Positions 43,538 to 53,004 of a stretch of DNA of 64,000 bases are shown piece after piece (within the stretch, counting starts at the first letter, position 1; the number at the start of each line of letters is the position of its first letter). The position numbers and the translations under genes are program-made. The stretch is from JAYKGU01 sp035285585 (GTDB taxonomy: Bacteria > Cyanobacteriota > Cyanobacteriia > CAKZMO01), in the NCBI GenBank assembly GCA_035285585.1, contig JAYKGU010000213.1:26023-90022 (forward strand), in the 5' to 3' direction. Below the pieces are notes generated by a model. That model worked only from the letters and a program-made list of their open reading frames with translations, did no database searches and was not told where the DNA came from.

Positions 43538-44196
43538 GGAAGCTCAACTCGCTCACAAAACGACCATCTGGAGAATATCAAGAAAATCAGGGAAACTGCC
43601 TGGAACAGACCTGCCAATACCGCTGATTGACTGACAAAAGTTTGTGGCCCTCATCCCCAACCCCTCTCCCAGAGGGCGAGGGGAGCCGAACCAATGCTCC
43701 TGTTCCCTCTCCCTTCGGGAGAGGGCTAGGGTGAGGGCTTCCGGGCAGCGGTTCGTAAGTTTTGTCAGTCAACCAGGCCAATACCGTTGTCCAGTAAGTA
43801 GGTAGCCATATAAATGAAGCTCTGGTGGGGTGCGCCCTCCGGCGGAGACGGACCTCACCTGCTTTAACGGATGTCCAGACACTTAGTTGTTTTATACATT
43901 GACCCGTTTTTTCGCAAAACCGCTTTCAATTAACAAGAACTTAACCTTCACAAAGCTGGCATCAAGCCTCGCGATGGAGTGGGGCGATCGCTGGGTAAAT
44001 CCCATTCCCAATGGGAACACTCAAGATACAGTCCTACTCTTGCCTTACCTTTTGACAATCCAAGAATTTTTTTCAAAAGGATGAGATGCGGCTGGTAACT
44101 TGCCCCGCTCGCGGTTCAGGCATCCTGAGATTGGTCAATCACTAAGGCTGCATCTCTAATGGCGGACTTAACACTGGCGACACCCATGTGCAACCG
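43538..44196. other. 659-base gene-free region with repeat elements
   Basis: Holds the element with 13-bp inverted ends at 43627-43772, a second repeat at 43793-43842 shared with 63812-63862, and then about 350 bases of AT-richer sequence with no supported gene (the longest ORF, near 43890-44084, has no ribosome site). Confidence 0.6.
43627..43772. mobile_element. MITE-like element, 146 bp, 13-bp terminal inverted repeats
   Basis: TTGACTGACAAAA (43627-43639) is exactly inverted as TTTTGTCAGTCAA (43760-43772). The inside is a pyrimidine-rich repeat with internal symmetry (CCCTCATCCCC and GGGTGAGGGC near its ends). No coding capacity. The same left end recurs at 63864-63876. Confidence 0.82.
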
Positions 44197-44874
44197 ATGA
44201 AAAGAATCCTGATTGTTGAAGACGATATCACCCTGCGAACGGCACTCTGCCACTTCCTGGAAAAGCGAGGCTATGTCGTCCAGACGGCTAACAGCGGCAC
44301 CGACGCCCTCCACCTGTTTGAGGAAATCCAGCCAGACCTGGTGGTTTCTGATGTCCTGATGCCTGGAATGGACGGACTGGAGTTTTGCCGCCGCCTGCGG
44401 GCCAATCGGCTGGGGCAACTGGTGCCCTTTATCTTTTTGTCGAGCCGGGGGGCGGTGGATGACCGGGTGGAAGGCCATGAGATGGGCGCTGATGACTACC
44501 TGGTTAAGCCCTTCGAACCTCGGGAACTGGTAGCCAAGATTGAAGCCCAGTTGGAGCGATCGCGCCGCATCCACACCGAAATCGTGAAACTGATGCAGCA
44601 GGTTCAGTCTGCCGCTCCTCAAGCCCCATCCCAGGCTGAGCCTGAACCGCTGCCCCTGACGCCCGCCGAGGAGAAGGTCTTTTGGGAAGTCATTCAGGGG
44701 TTGACAAATAAGCAGATCGGCGATCGCCTCTACATCAGCCCCCGCACCGTTCAGACCCACCTCAGCAACATCTTGAGTAAACTGGGTTTAGAGAACCGCT
44801 CCCAGCTAACCCGCTTTGCCTTTGAGCGGGGCTATCATCCCCCTGTAGAGGAATACCAAACTGCCGAAGAATAG
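44197..44874 (+). CDS. NarL/FixJ-type response regulator
   Basis: About 225 residues. The receiver domain (about 1-120) has the acidic pair in VEDD, phosphoacceptor Asp in LVVSDVLMPGMDG and Lys in YLVKPFEP. A Pro/Glu-rich linker leads to a LuxR-type helix-turn-helix (about 150-210; LTPAEEKVFWEVIQGLTNKQ, RTVQTHLSNIL). ATG at 44197 is chosen; an in-frame GTG at 44188 is possible. No histidine kinase is adjacent, so it is an orphan regulator by position. Targets are unknown. Confidence 0.92.
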   Translation: MKRILIVEDDITLRTALCHFLEKRGYVVQTANSGTDALHLFEEIQPDLVVSDVLMPGMDGLEFCRRLRANRLGQLVPFIFLSSRGAVDDRVEGHEMGADDYLVKPFEPRELVAKIEAQLERSRRIHTEIVKLMQQVQSAAPQAPSQAEPEPLPLTPAEEKVFWEVIQGLTNKQIGDRLYISPRTVQTHLSNILSKLGLENRSQLTRFAFERGYHPPVEEYQTAEE

Positions 44875-44959
44875 GGGATGCATCTCCACTCTCACCTACC
44901 GGTACCCCTAAACTGGTAAGATATGCTTTGCATTCAGGGGCAAGCTGGATATCGGCATA

Positions 44960-45568
44960 GTGGACAGTCTAGAACAGTGCAGAATGGATAAGTACCAAGG
45001 CAGAAACGGAGATAATGAAGAGGCACCAAATGACGCTGAGATCGTCATCTTAACTGACGACCAGGGGCGATCGCTCTCCTGTTACTTAGAGCGGACATTC
45101 GATGTCAACGGTGACCGATACGCGCTTTTGCTGCCGGTCGATCCCCCCATCGAAATCTTCGCCTGGGACGTTGTCGATGACGACGAAGAAGAGGAAAACC
45201 TGGTGGACATCACCGATGACGAGCTAGACGAGGTCTTCCCCACGGCGCGGGCGGTTCTGGCAGAGCAAAACATCGCGCTACAGCGCACGGCAGTCACTCT
45301 CACCGCCACAGGAGAAATTCCCGTCCCCGAAGATGACGACATCATTACCCTCGACCTGGGAGAAGATGAGGCCGAGCTAGAAGCCGAGCAGCTCCAGCTT
45401 CTGGCCACTTTTTATCAAGACGAGCAGGAATATTCGGTCTACACCCCGCTTGACCCCCTGCTAATCTGTGTACGGCTCAAGGGGGATGGCACCCCAGAAC
45501 TGCTCAGCCCTGAAGAATTTCAGGTGATGCGATCGCAGCTTGAAGATTACCTCTTCGAAGACCTTTGA
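44960..45568 (+). CDS. DUF3727 (DUF1292-like) acidic protein
   Basis: 202 residues, very acidic. It contains two similar halves (about 25-85 and 115-180), each with a segment such as YALLLPVDPPIEIFAW or EYSVYTPLDPLLICVR, like the DUF1292/DUF3727 fold. The family is found in cyanobacteria and plants; one plant member has been linked to chloroplast biogenesis, but no biochemical function is known to me. The GTG at 44960 or the ATG at 44984 could be the start. It precedes mltG by 83 bases, an arrangement I recall as common in cyanobacteria. Confidence 0.86.
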   Translation: MDSLEQCRMDKYQGRNGDNEEAPNDAEIVILTDDQGRSLSCYLERTFDVNGDRYALLLPVDPPIEIFAWDVVDDDEEEENLVDITDDELDEVFPTARAVLAEQNIALQRTAVTLTATGEIPVPEDDDIITLDLGEDEAELEAEQLQLLATFYQDEQEYSVYTPLDPLLICVRLKGDGTPELLSPEEFQVMRSQLEDYLFEDL

Positions 45569-45651
45569 GTTTCCTGAAAGGATAACTGCCGCTGCCCTGG
45601 GGAAACGTTCATAGATTCTCAACGGTTGCCGAGTCGCTGGAGGACAGTTCT

Positions 45652-46749
45652 GTGCTGAAATGGCTCTTTTATCTCCTGATCTTTCCCGCTACGCTGGGGG
45701 TTGCAGGCTGGCAGGGCTGGGCCTGGTGGAGCTGGGCGAGCGCTCCCCCGCAGGCCGAAGCCGCCCCCACCGATGCCGAGCTGGCCGCAGCCCTGGTGCA
45801 GTACGACATTTCCCAGGGTACTTCGGCCCGACAAATTGGCCAGGATCTGGCCTCCGCTGGCATGATCCGGTCAGAAATGGCCTGGAACCTGTGGACCCGC
45901 TGGCAAACCGTCACCAACCGACCAGGGGGCTTTCTGGCCGGTACTTACGTCATTTCTCCCGTAGAACCGATGGAGGCGATCGCCAACCGCATCTGGGAAG
46001 GCGATGTCGTAGAGCTTAGCGTCACCATTCCCGAAGGCTGGACGTTGGCAGACATTGCCAGCGCCTTCGCTGCCCAGGGGGATTTCGCTGCGGAAGACTT
46101 CATCGCCGCCAGCCGCCAGGTTTCTCAGGCCGACTATCCCTGGCTACCCGCTGGCGTGTTTGGTGCAGATGGGGCCAATTTGGAAGGATTTCTTTACCCC
46201 GATACCTATCAGCTTGCAAATAACGCAGCCCCTGAGCAACTCGTTGGCCAGATGCTCGACCGCTTTGAGCAAGTGGCCCTGCCCGTCTACGAGAGGCAGT
46301 CCAGCCCCTACTCGCTGCTGGAGTGGGTAACCCTGGCCAGCATTGTCGAACGGGAAGCGGTGATCGCCAGTGAACGTCCGTTAATTGCGGCGGTATTCGC
46401 CAAGCGGCTGCGGGAAAACATTCCCCTGGGGGCCGACCCCACCGTGGAGTATGCCCTGGGCATTCGCCAAACCCCCGAAAACCCCCTCACCTTTTCGGAC
46501 ATCCGCACCCCATCCCCCTACAACACCTATCGAAATCCCGGACTGCCCCCCGGCCCCATTGCCAATCCGGGGGTAGCCAGCCTGGAGGCTTCTCTCAATC
46601 CACCCGATACGGAATTTCTGTACTTTGTGGCCCGCTACGACGGCACCCACGTTTTCAGCCGCACCCTGCAGGAGCATGAGGCCGCCCAGTCGCAGATTCG
46701 CGATCGCATCGACGCCCAGCAACCCTCTGAATCAAGCAGCGATTCCTAA
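45652..46749 (+). CDS. mltG: Endolytic murein transglycosylase MltG
   Basis: 365 residues from a GTG with GGAGGA seven bases upstream. One membrane helix (about 5-25) anchors a periplasmic YceG domain with a LysM-like part (VVELSVTIPEGWTLADIASA) and the catalytic region NLEGFLYPDTYQL and ASIVEREAV, whose Glu is the predicted catalytic residue. MltG cuts nascent glycan strands and sets their length. The C terminus PNTYRNPGLPPGPIANPG-type segment (SPYNTYRNPGLPPGPI) is conserved in the family. Confidence 0.95.
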   Translation: MLKWLFYLLIFPATLGVAGWQGWAWWSWASAPPQAEAAPTDAELAAALVQYDISQGTSARQIGQDLASAGMIRSEMAWNLWTRWQTVTNRPGGFLAGTYVISPVEPMEAIANRIWEGDVVELSVTIPEGWTLADIASAFAAQGDFAAEDFIAASRQVSQADYPWLPAGVFGADGANLEGFLYPDTYQLANNAAPEQLVGQMLDRFEQVALPVYERQSSPYSLLEWVTLASIVEREAVIASERPLIAAVFAKRLRENIPLGADPTVEYALGIRQTPENPLTFSDIRTPSPYNTYRNPGLPPGPIANPGVASLEASLNPPDTEFLYFVARYDGTHVFSRTLQEHEAAQSQIRDRIDAQQPSESSSDS

Positions 46750-46919
46750 TAAGCGCGATCGCCCGTTGCTGCTTGCGCCTTGAAAGAGGCCTGTGACGAT
46801 CTTTCTAGTGGACGGGAACCCTGAGATTAGCTCATGCCATTTGCAACAATGGATGCAAGCCTGTCTATCAATACAGCGCCCGTTCCATTGCTGGTTTCCG
46901 CTTCAGAGGCCTATCAGCC

Positions 46920-47771
46920 ATGATTGACTCCCTATTTGATTCCTTAACCACCCTGCGGCGACGCTGGGTCTATGGTTTGCTCTCTATGCTCGTTGCTGTC
47001 GGGCTGGTGATTGGCACACCCAGTGCGGCCCCAGCGAGTTCCTGGTTTGATCTGATCTTCCGTGGAATTCAGATTATTCAGCTCTCCAGCCTATCTGACC
47101 GCCAGGAGGTGCAGTTGGGTGGTCAAATTAACGAACAGCTGGTGGGCGATCAGTTTGAACTCTATGGCGATCGCGCCATTAACGACTACGTTAAGCAAAT
47201 CGGTCAGCGCCTGGTGCCCACCAGCACCCGCTCCGATATTCCTTACACCTTCCAGGTGGTGCGTGACAACAGTATCAACGCCTTTGCCACCATGGGCGGT
47301 TATGTCTACGTCACCACGGGGCTGCTGCGGGCGGCGGACAACGAAGCCCAGGTGGCCAGCGTATTGGGGCACGAAATTGGTCACATTGCCGGACGCCACG
47401 CCGTTGAGCAAATGCGGCAAATGGCGATCGCCCAGGGGGTGATGACCGCTGCAGGGGTCGACCAAAGCGCCCTGGTAAACATTGGGGTCGAATTAGCCCT
47501 GCGTCGCCCCAACAGTCGCGAAGACGAGCGCGAGGCCGATATCCTGGGGCTGGACAATTTAATCCAGGCCGGATATGCCCCATCTGCCATGGTGGCCTTT
47601 ATGGAAAAGCTGTTGCGGCAGGGGTCACCCCCCAGCTTCCTGAGCACCCATCCCTCGGTCGGGAGCCGCATTGAGGCCCTCAATGCCCAAATCGATCCCG
47701 CCAACGCCAACGTCGGTGATGGCCTCAACAACGAGGCGTACCGCTCTCGGGTGAGTCGCCTGCCGTCTTAG
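46920..47771 (+). CDS. M48 family metalloprotease, exported
   Basis: 283 residues with an N-terminal membrane or signal segment (about 20-42). Zn motif HEIGH at 151-155 (GHEIGHIAGRHAVEQM), third ligand Glu in SREDEREADILGLD, and STHPSVGSRIEAL near the C terminus. It is of the BepA/LoiP-like type that handles misfolded envelope proteins. No partner gene is adjacent. Downstream are two abutting repeat elements before a convergent flavoprotein gene. Confidence 0.92.
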   Translation: MIDSLFDSLTTLRRRWVYGLLSMLVAVGLVIGTPSAAPASSWFDLIFRGIQIIQLSSLSDRQEVQLGGQINEQLVGDQFELYGDRAINDYVKQIGQRLVPTSTRSDIPYTFQVVRDNSINAFATMGGYVYVTTGLLRAADNEAQVASVLGHEIGHIAGRHAVEQMRQMAIAQGVMTAAGVDQSALVNIGVELALRRPNSREDEREADILGLDNLIQAGYAPSAMVAFMEKLLRQGSPPSFLSTHPSVGSRIEALNAQIDPANANVGDGLNNEAYRSRVSRLPS

Positions 47772-47778
47772 CCTCGAT

Positions 47779-47890
47779 TAGGATAGGTCGGCACAGTTAA
47801 ATTCATGTTGTGAAATTCATGTTAAAAAAACTGGGGGAGCGCCCCGACGAGGTGCTTTCCCAGTTTTCTCGTTTTTCAATGCAGCTCTAC
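47779..47890. mobile_element. Repeat family A copy 1 (degenerate palindromic MITE)
   Basis: Related to copies at 51208, 53122 and 58164: a TAGGTC-GCACA-TTAAATTCA left part, a GC-rich palindrome (CTGGGGGAGCG with a mirrored partner) and a TTTTTCAATGCAG right end. This copy has a short internal duplication of AATTCATGTT and is the most diverged. Confidence 0.8.
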
Positions 47891-47982
47891 GGCGTTACGC
47901 TTTCGCGTTAGGACATTCAAGAGGTGTGGAACCCCCGCGTCGCGGGGGTTCCACACTCAAACCTTAGCCCGTAGGGCTATAC
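47888..47982. repeat. Repeat family B copy 1 with 16-bp perfect hairpin
   Basis: Nearly identical to 55708-55802. The core GTGTGGAACCCCCGCG, one base, then its exact complement forms a very stable hairpin. It lies between convergent genes and likely terminates both. Confidence 0.93.
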
Positions 47983-48031
47983 TGAAGCAGGTGGGTGGAT
48001 AGAATTTAGCCACCCCCCCCCATTTACCCTT

Positions 48032-49162
48032 TTACCGCATGCCCGGAATCAGTCCCCGGCTCAGCCGCTTCATGGCCGTATTGGCTACGTCTGCATAGCG
48101 CGCATTGCCGCAGAGGATCTGAACCATCTGGCGGGTGGCAGTGGGTCGCTTGACCCCGAGCTTGTAGCCCACCTTCGGAACGCGGTAGAAAACGCCTGCC
48201 AGCCGCTGTGCCCAGGCCAGATCTGTACCCCATTCTTCGTTGATCACCCTGGTATAGGTTTCCAGGGCGTTGATGTTACCGGCGATCGCCTCGTCAATGG
48301 CCTCCGCTGCCTTCATACCGCTAAAGATAGAGGGCCGAATCCCTTCCGCTGTAAAGGGATCGACCACGCAGGCCGCCTCTCCGGCTAAAACAGCGTTTTG
48401 GGTATGAAGGGTCTGGTTACCGTCCCACAGACACAGGGGATGGCCGTATTGGCGAGTGGTAGTAAAGTCAATGCCAAACATCTTGGCGTATTCAGTGAGG
48501 ATTTGCTTGAAATCTTGGGATTCTCCACCGCGAAACGTGCCCATCCCGATGGAATAGCCGTCGGCCTTGGGGAAGTTCCAGATGTAACCATTTTTCACCA
48601 TGCCAAACTCAAAGTGGATGGTTTGGGCATTTGGGGTATCCAGGGCAGCTTCGGCTTCGAGGGCACCCGCCAGACGGCGCTTGCGCTCTTTGAAGCCCAG
48701 CCATTTGGCCATTGGCCCCTTAGCGCCATCCGCCGCGATCAGATAGCGGGCGGAGAAGGAATCCTGGGGAGTGTTGACCTGCCAGCGATCGCCCTGAAAC
48801 TCAATGCCCGTCACTTCCAAACCATCTCTGAGGACAGCGCCCTGCTGCTGGGCCTGCTGCACCAGGAAATGGTCGAACACATCGCGGCGTACCATCCAGA
48901 TAGGTTCCAGCCCCTGGAGCTTCACCTCGACGGGGTCGTCCATTTCCCAGGTATAGCGGAGGGCATCGACCTTGAGGGAGATGGCCGGGGTGAAGTCAAA
49001 ATCAAACCACTGGGCCACCTGGGGTGAAACCCCGCCGCCACAGGGCTTGTAGCGAGGAAGGGACTCTTTTTCCAGCACGAGCACTGATCGTCCTCGCTTT
49101 GCCAGGTGGTAAGCTGCGGTTCCACCCGCTGGGCCTGAACCCACCACAATACAGTCATACAT
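48032..49162 (-). CDS. Geranylgeranyl reductase family FAD-dependent oxidoreductase
   Basis: 376 residues. The N terminus has the FAD dinucleotide motif VVGSGPAGGTAAYHLAKRG and then LEKESLPRYKPCGGGVS, characteristic of the geranylgeranyl reductase family; GEAACVVDPFTAEGIRPS near residue 270 is the second FAD motif. Members reduce isoprenoid chains or related lipids. The chlorophyll enzyme ChlP is a different, closely related protein, and I cannot say which substrate this one uses. It runs convergent to the M48 gene. Confidence 0.9.
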   Translation of the reverse strand: MYDCIVVGSGPAGGTAAYHLAKRGRSVLVLEKESLPRYKPCGGGVSPQVAQWFDFDFTPAISLKVDALRYTWEMDDPVEVKLQGLEPIWMVRRDVFDHFLVQQAQQQGAVLRDGLEVTGIEFQGDRWQVNTPQDSFSARYLIAADGAKGPMAKWLGFKERKRRLAGALEAEAALDTPNAQTIHFEFGMVKNGYIWNFPKADGYSIGMGTFRGGESQDFKQILTEYAKMFGIDFTTTRQYGHPLCLWDGNQTLHTQNAVLAGEAACVVDPFTAEGIRPSIFSGMKAAEAIDEAIAGNINALETYTRVINEEWGTDLAWAQRLAGVFYRVPKVGYKLGVKRPTATRQMVQILCGNARYADVANTAMKRLSRGLIPGMR

Positions 49163-49311
49163 AGATATTCAGCGCTCCTCGCCGCGTAGAAATTGATGAC
49201 CTGGTCTTGTCTTCAACAGTTTAGGAGGCTGTCTTAACAAACGGTTAGGATTTGTAGGAAAATTTCAGCCCTTTTCTTAAAGGGACGTTGAAGAATGCGG
49301 GTGGCGGGTTA

Positions 49312-49412
49312 AGGAGATTTCCAGAAAAAATTTTACCCTCGGTTAAACGCTTGGTAGGGGAAATGGCCATTTGTCCCTACGTCGTCCGGTAGATCATTCT
49401 CAAAAATCTCCT
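49312..49412. mobile_element. Repeat family E copy 1 (AGGAGATTT ends)
   Basis: AGGAGATTT (49312-49320) is inverted as AAATCTCCT (49404-49412). Inside is the palindrome at 49354-49380 and a CATTCTCAAAAAT right arm. A second copy is at 63654-63815. Confidence 0.75.
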
Positions 49413-49418
49413 AACGCC

Positions 49419-51074
49419 CTACCCGTCCCGTCGATAAACAGGCAGCAGCACATTAAAGGTGGAGCCTTCCCCCAATCGGCTTTTGACTGAAATTGAGCCG
49501 CTGCAGCGCAGCAGCAACTGCTGCACGATGGAAAGGCCCAGTCCGGCCCCACTGGTATCCTCCCCGGCGGCGGGGCGCACGCGATAGAACCGATTAAAAA
49601 TTTTGGGAATATCGGTGGGGGCAATGCCGACCCCGGTGTCACGAAATTCGATCTGAACGTAGTCGCCCTGCTGATTAGCCCGTACCCAGACCTGTCCCCC
49701 CTCCGGCGTGAACTTGATGCTGTTGTGGAGGAGGTTGATGACAATTTGTCGCAGCCAGGTATTCAGGCAGGTGACGGCAGGGAGGTCTTCGGGGATGGTG
49801 TAGGCCAGCATGATGCCCTTTTCCTGCGCTAGCGGCTGGTAAGTGCTGACCACCCCCGGCACCACATCAATGAGCCGCAGGGGCTGGAGGGGGGCGTGGT
49901 CATCGACGTTTTCCAACTGCACCAGGTCAAGCACACTGGTAATTAAAGCACTCTGGCGATCGCACTCCTGACTGAGCATGTCCAGATAGCGCTGTCGCTG
50001 GTTGGGTTTGATATTGGGAGAACCCAGCAGGGATAGGGCGGTTTTCATTGTAGCCAGGGGGGTGCGCAGTTCCTGGCCCACATTTTTGAAAAACTCGTCT
50101 TTGAGGCGAATGGCGTTGAGCAGCTCCTCATTTTCTAGCTGCAGCTCGGTTGCATTGTCGGCATGACGACGGGCAGCGGCTCCACTGTGCCAAACTTCTT
50201 CGTAGCGCTGAAACTGAATGCTGGAGAAATAACCGGCCAGCGTTGGATCGAGGGCCGATGTCTGCATCATTTGCAACGGCTGTTTCCACTGGTTAAGCAG
50301 GCTAGACAGGCTGTCAATGTCGGTAAGGGACAGCACGCAGTCGCTCTCTACGGCCTGCTGAATACCACCCATTACCCGCTGCAGGGTGGCCGGATCGAGG
50401 GAGCAAATTCCCAGCAGAGGATGTTTGCGATCGCTGGTTTCGGCGATGGTTTCCGCCGACTTGATGCCGTTAATGGTGTGAGGAGCGGCGGTGGTGGACA
50501 CGGTAATATGGCGGGCCGATCGGGGCCGATGGGCCAGCAGGATAATTTGGAACCCTGGGGCGATCGCCAGCACAAAGTATTCACGGCGCAGGCGACTGTC
50601 AGGGGAGAGCCAGATCTCCAGCGGCATGGTGGATGGAGATTCGGGGGTGGCCATTCCCGCCAGCTCATTACGGATGTCCATCTCGCTCTCCATGCCATCG
50701 GATCCCTCGTCCAAATCTGCGAGAGATTCAGTTGCGGGGGCAGCGGGTGGGCTGGCTGACGAATCGGCGATCGCCCCATCTGCACCATAGGGCGACTGGG
50801 GAGATTGGTCGCGCAGCCGTCGCAGCAAATAGATGGACTGCCCTCCCCGCACGGCCTGAGCGTAGCGTTGGAAGGGGGCATCCCAAACTTTGCCACGGGG
50901 CATCTTGGTCCAAATGTGGGCCGAAATTTCCTGTTGAATCAGCAGGGTAATGAGTGACTCGACCATTCCCTTAAAAGTGGCTGGACTGACTTTTAGGGGA
51001 ACTGGCGGGCGCTCGGAGGCCAGGGCCAACTCGTAGAGCGACAAATCTTTGGATTTAGGCGTCGAAGCACTCAT
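49419..51074 (-). CDS. DICT-sensor histidine-kinase-like protein lacking the phosphoacceptor His
   Basis: About 551 residues from ATG 51074; an earlier in-frame start at 51176 is less protein-like. The N-terminal about 250 residues open with DLSLYELALASERPPVPLKV, as in DICT sensory domains. The kinase core has N box (INLLHNSIKFTPEGG), G1 (FRDTGVGIAPTDI), F box (IFNRFYRV) and G2 (GAGLGLSIVQQLL), so ATP binding looks intact. The H box reads NVGQELRTPL, with Gln334 (CAG at 50073-50075) where NVSHELRTPL has the phosphorylated His. It should not autophosphorylate in the standard way. It could be a pseudokinase partner of another kinase. No response regulator is adjacent. Confidence 0.9.
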   Translation of the reverse strand: MSASTPKSKDLSLYELALASERPPVPLKVSPATFKGMVESLITLLIQQEISAHIWTKMPRGKVWDAPFQRYAQAVRGGQSIYLLRRLRDQSPQSPYGADGAIADSSASPPAAPATESLADLDEGSDGMESEMDIRNELAGMATPESPSTMPLEIWLSPDSRLRREYFVLAIAPGFQIILLAHRPRSARHITVSTTAAPHTINGIKSAETIAETSDRKHPLLGICSLDPATLQRVMGGIQQAVESDCVLSLTDIDSLSSLLNQWKQPLQMMQTSALDPTLAGYFSSIQFQRYEEVWHSGAAARRHADNATELQLENEELLNAIRLKDEFFKNVGQELRTPLATMKTALSLLGSPNIKPNQRQRYLDMLSQECDRQSALITSVLDLVQLENVDDHAPLQPLRLIDVVPGVVSTYQPLAQEKGIMLAYTIPEDLPAVTCLNTWLRQIVINLLHNSIKFTPEGGQVWVRANQQGDYVQIEFRDTGVGIAPTDIPKIFNRFYRVRPAAGEDTSGAGLGLSIVQQLLLRCSGSISVKSRLGEGSTFNVLLPVYRRDG

Positions 51075-51440
51075 GGGTATCCGGGGGAAACTAACTAGGA
51101 CAAGACGGGCGGGGGCAACTGGATGGTGGATCAATCGCAGCCATTTTGATAAAGGCGATCGCCGCTTCACAGGCATCGGAAATCACCAGGGCAGTCCCTC
51201 ATCAGGGTAAGTAGAACTGCATTGAAAAACGAAGGTTAGAAAACCGGGGAAGTACCCCGGTGGGGCGCTCCCCCGGTTTTCTAACATGAATTTAATTGTG
51301 CTGACCTACTTATCTATCCACAATTTATGGCACAGGTCGAGCCGAGGTTCACTCAATTGTTGGGTGTTTCGGTTAAGAACGGCACGAGCCTTCAAAAATT
51401 TTTAAATTCAACCGGCAGTCGCCCCTGGCCCCTTTGTTTT
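51075..51440. other. 366-base spacer before murE end, with repeat A copy 2
   Basis: Contains the family A element and otherwise no supported gene. The remaining sequence, about 51313-51440, shows no clear signal. Confidence 0.55.
51208..51312. mobile_element. Repeat family A copy 2 (palindromic MITE, reverse orientation)
   Basis: Starts TAAGTAGAACTGCATTGAAA and ends TGCTGACCTACTTA; TAAGTAG is inverted at both ends. The centre is a long GC-rich palindrome, GGTTAGAAAACCGGGG with its complement. Confidence 0.9.
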
Positions 51441-52973
51441 TTACCCAGGTCTTCCCAACCGTTGCATCAGAGCCGTTCTAGCCTGCTCCCGATCGTCAAA
51501 ATGCACCTTCTCCGTTCCCAAAATCTGGTAGTCTTCATGGCCTTTGCCCGCAATCAACACGCTGTCCCCCGGTTGGGCCTCTAAAATCGCCGTTTGGATG
51601 GCTGCAGCGCGATCGCCCAGAACCACTGGACGTGCCTCACTGGGAATTCCCTCCAAGATATCCTGCAAAATCCGATCCGGGTCTTCCGTCCGGGGATTGT
51701 CAGAGGTGACAATCACCACATCCGCCAGTCGGGCGGCGATCGCCCCCATCTTGGGCCGTTTGGTGCGATCGCGATCGCCTCCGCAACCAAACACACAGAT
51801 CAGCCGCTGCTGCACAAAGGGGCGGGCCGCCTTCAGCATGTTTTCCAGACTGTCGGGGGTGTGGGCATAATCCACAATCACGCTGATGTCCTGGCCTTCA
51901 GACACCTGCACCCGCTCCATGCGTCCTGGTACGCCGCCAAATTGGGGCAGGGCCGCCACCATCTGGTCAAGGGAGAGGCCCAGGTGTAGTCCCGTTCCTA
52001 GGGCTGCCAGCAGGTTGGCGAGGTTGAACTGGCCTACCAGAGGAGAGCAAAATTCGGCTGAACCTTGAGGCGTTTCTACGATGCCGCGCACCCTGTCAGA
52101 TTCGTAGGTGAGCGATCGCGTCCACAAATCCGCCGTCTGGTCGTGGGTGCTGTAGGCCCAAACCCGATCAGCACCGATTTCTGAGCCAATCTGCTGAATG
52201 AGGCGCTGACCAAACGGATCATCCTGGTTGATAATGGCCCGCCCCCCCAGGTAGCTAGGGGAAAACAGGAGCGCCTTGGCCGCAAAATAGTCCTCCAGAT
52301 CACGGTGATAGTCGAGGTGATCCTGGGTCAGGTTAGTAAACACCCCAACGTCGAATTTGCAGCCTGCTACACGCTTCTGCGCCAGGGCGTGGGAGCTGAC
52401 CTCCATGACACCGTAGTGGCAGCCCGCCCCCACGGCTGCCGCTAGCTGTTCCTGCAGCTCAACGGCAAAGGGGGTGGTGTGGACGGCGGTACGCTGATGG
52501 TCGGGCCAGCGGGTATACAGGGTGCCGAAAAGGGCCGTTGGCTGCTGGGATTGGTTCAGCAAAAACTCAATCAGGTGGGTGGTGGTGGTTTTGCCGTTGG
52601 TACCCGTGACGCCAGCCAGCCGGAGCTTTTGCGCTGGGAAGTCGTAAAAAGCCGAGGCCACCTGGGCACAGGCAGCGGCCAGATCGGGCAGCACAATCAG
52701 GCAGGCAGCCTCCCGATCAGGGACGGTGGCGGTGCGCTCCGCGGCGGTGGGGGAAATGAGAGCAGCGATCGCACCCGAGGCGATCGCACTGGGCCAAAAC
52801 TCGCCCCCATCCACCCGCGTCCCCGGCATCCCAATAAACAGCACCCCTGGGCCACAGGCGTGGGAATTGGTGGATAGCCCTGTCACCTCTGCCCCCAGGG
52901 CTGGATGGTCGGGCCGTAAAACTTTTGCCTCGGCCATTAGCGGCAGCGCGGCCAGCAGCTCTTGTAGCGTCAT
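51441..52973 (-). CDS. murE: UDP-MurNAc-tripeptide synthetase (meso-DAP adding)
   Basis: About 510 residues. ATP loop GVTGTNGKTTTTHL, a Mur-family central domain with EVSSHALAQKRV, and the DNPRTEDPD motif that selects meso-diaminopimelate. The enzyme adds meso-DAP to UDP-MurNAc-L-Ala-D-Glu in the cytoplasm for peptidoglycan. ATG at 52973 is chosen because AGGAGG lies nine bases before it; ATG 52979 and GTG 52982 are too close to that site. Monocistronic. Confidence 0.96.
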   Translation of the reverse strand: MTLQELLAALPLMAEAKVLRPDHPALGAEVTGLSTNSHACGPGVLFIGMPGTRVDGGEFWPSAIASGAIAALISPTAAERTATVPDREAACLIVLPDLAAACAQVASAFYDFPAQKLRLAGVTGTNGKTTTTHLIEFLLNQSQQPTALFGTLYTRWPDHQRTAVHTTPFAVELQEQLAAAVGAGCHYGVMEVSSHALAQKRVAGCKFDVGVFTNLTQDHLDYHRDLEDYFAAKALLFSPSYLGGRAIINQDDPFGQRLIQQIGSEIGADRVWAYSTHDQTADLWTRSLTYESDRVRGIVETPQGSAEFCSPLVGQFNLANLLAALGTGLHLGLSLDQMVAALPQFGGVPGRMERVQVSEGQDISVIVDYAHTPDSLENMLKAARPFVQQRLICVFGCGGDRDRTKRPKMGAIAARLADVVIVTSDNPRTEDPDRILQDILEGIPSEARPVVLGDRAAAIQTAILEAQPGDSVLIAGKGHEDYQILGTEKVHFDDREQARTALMQRLGRPG

Positions 52974-53004
52974 GGTCATCACCCTCCTAACGTTCCACCT
53001 CAGA

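Noticed and set aside
43887..44084. Possible 65-residue gene upstream of the response regulator
   Set aside because: No ribosome site or recognisable domain; lies in AT-rich spacer.
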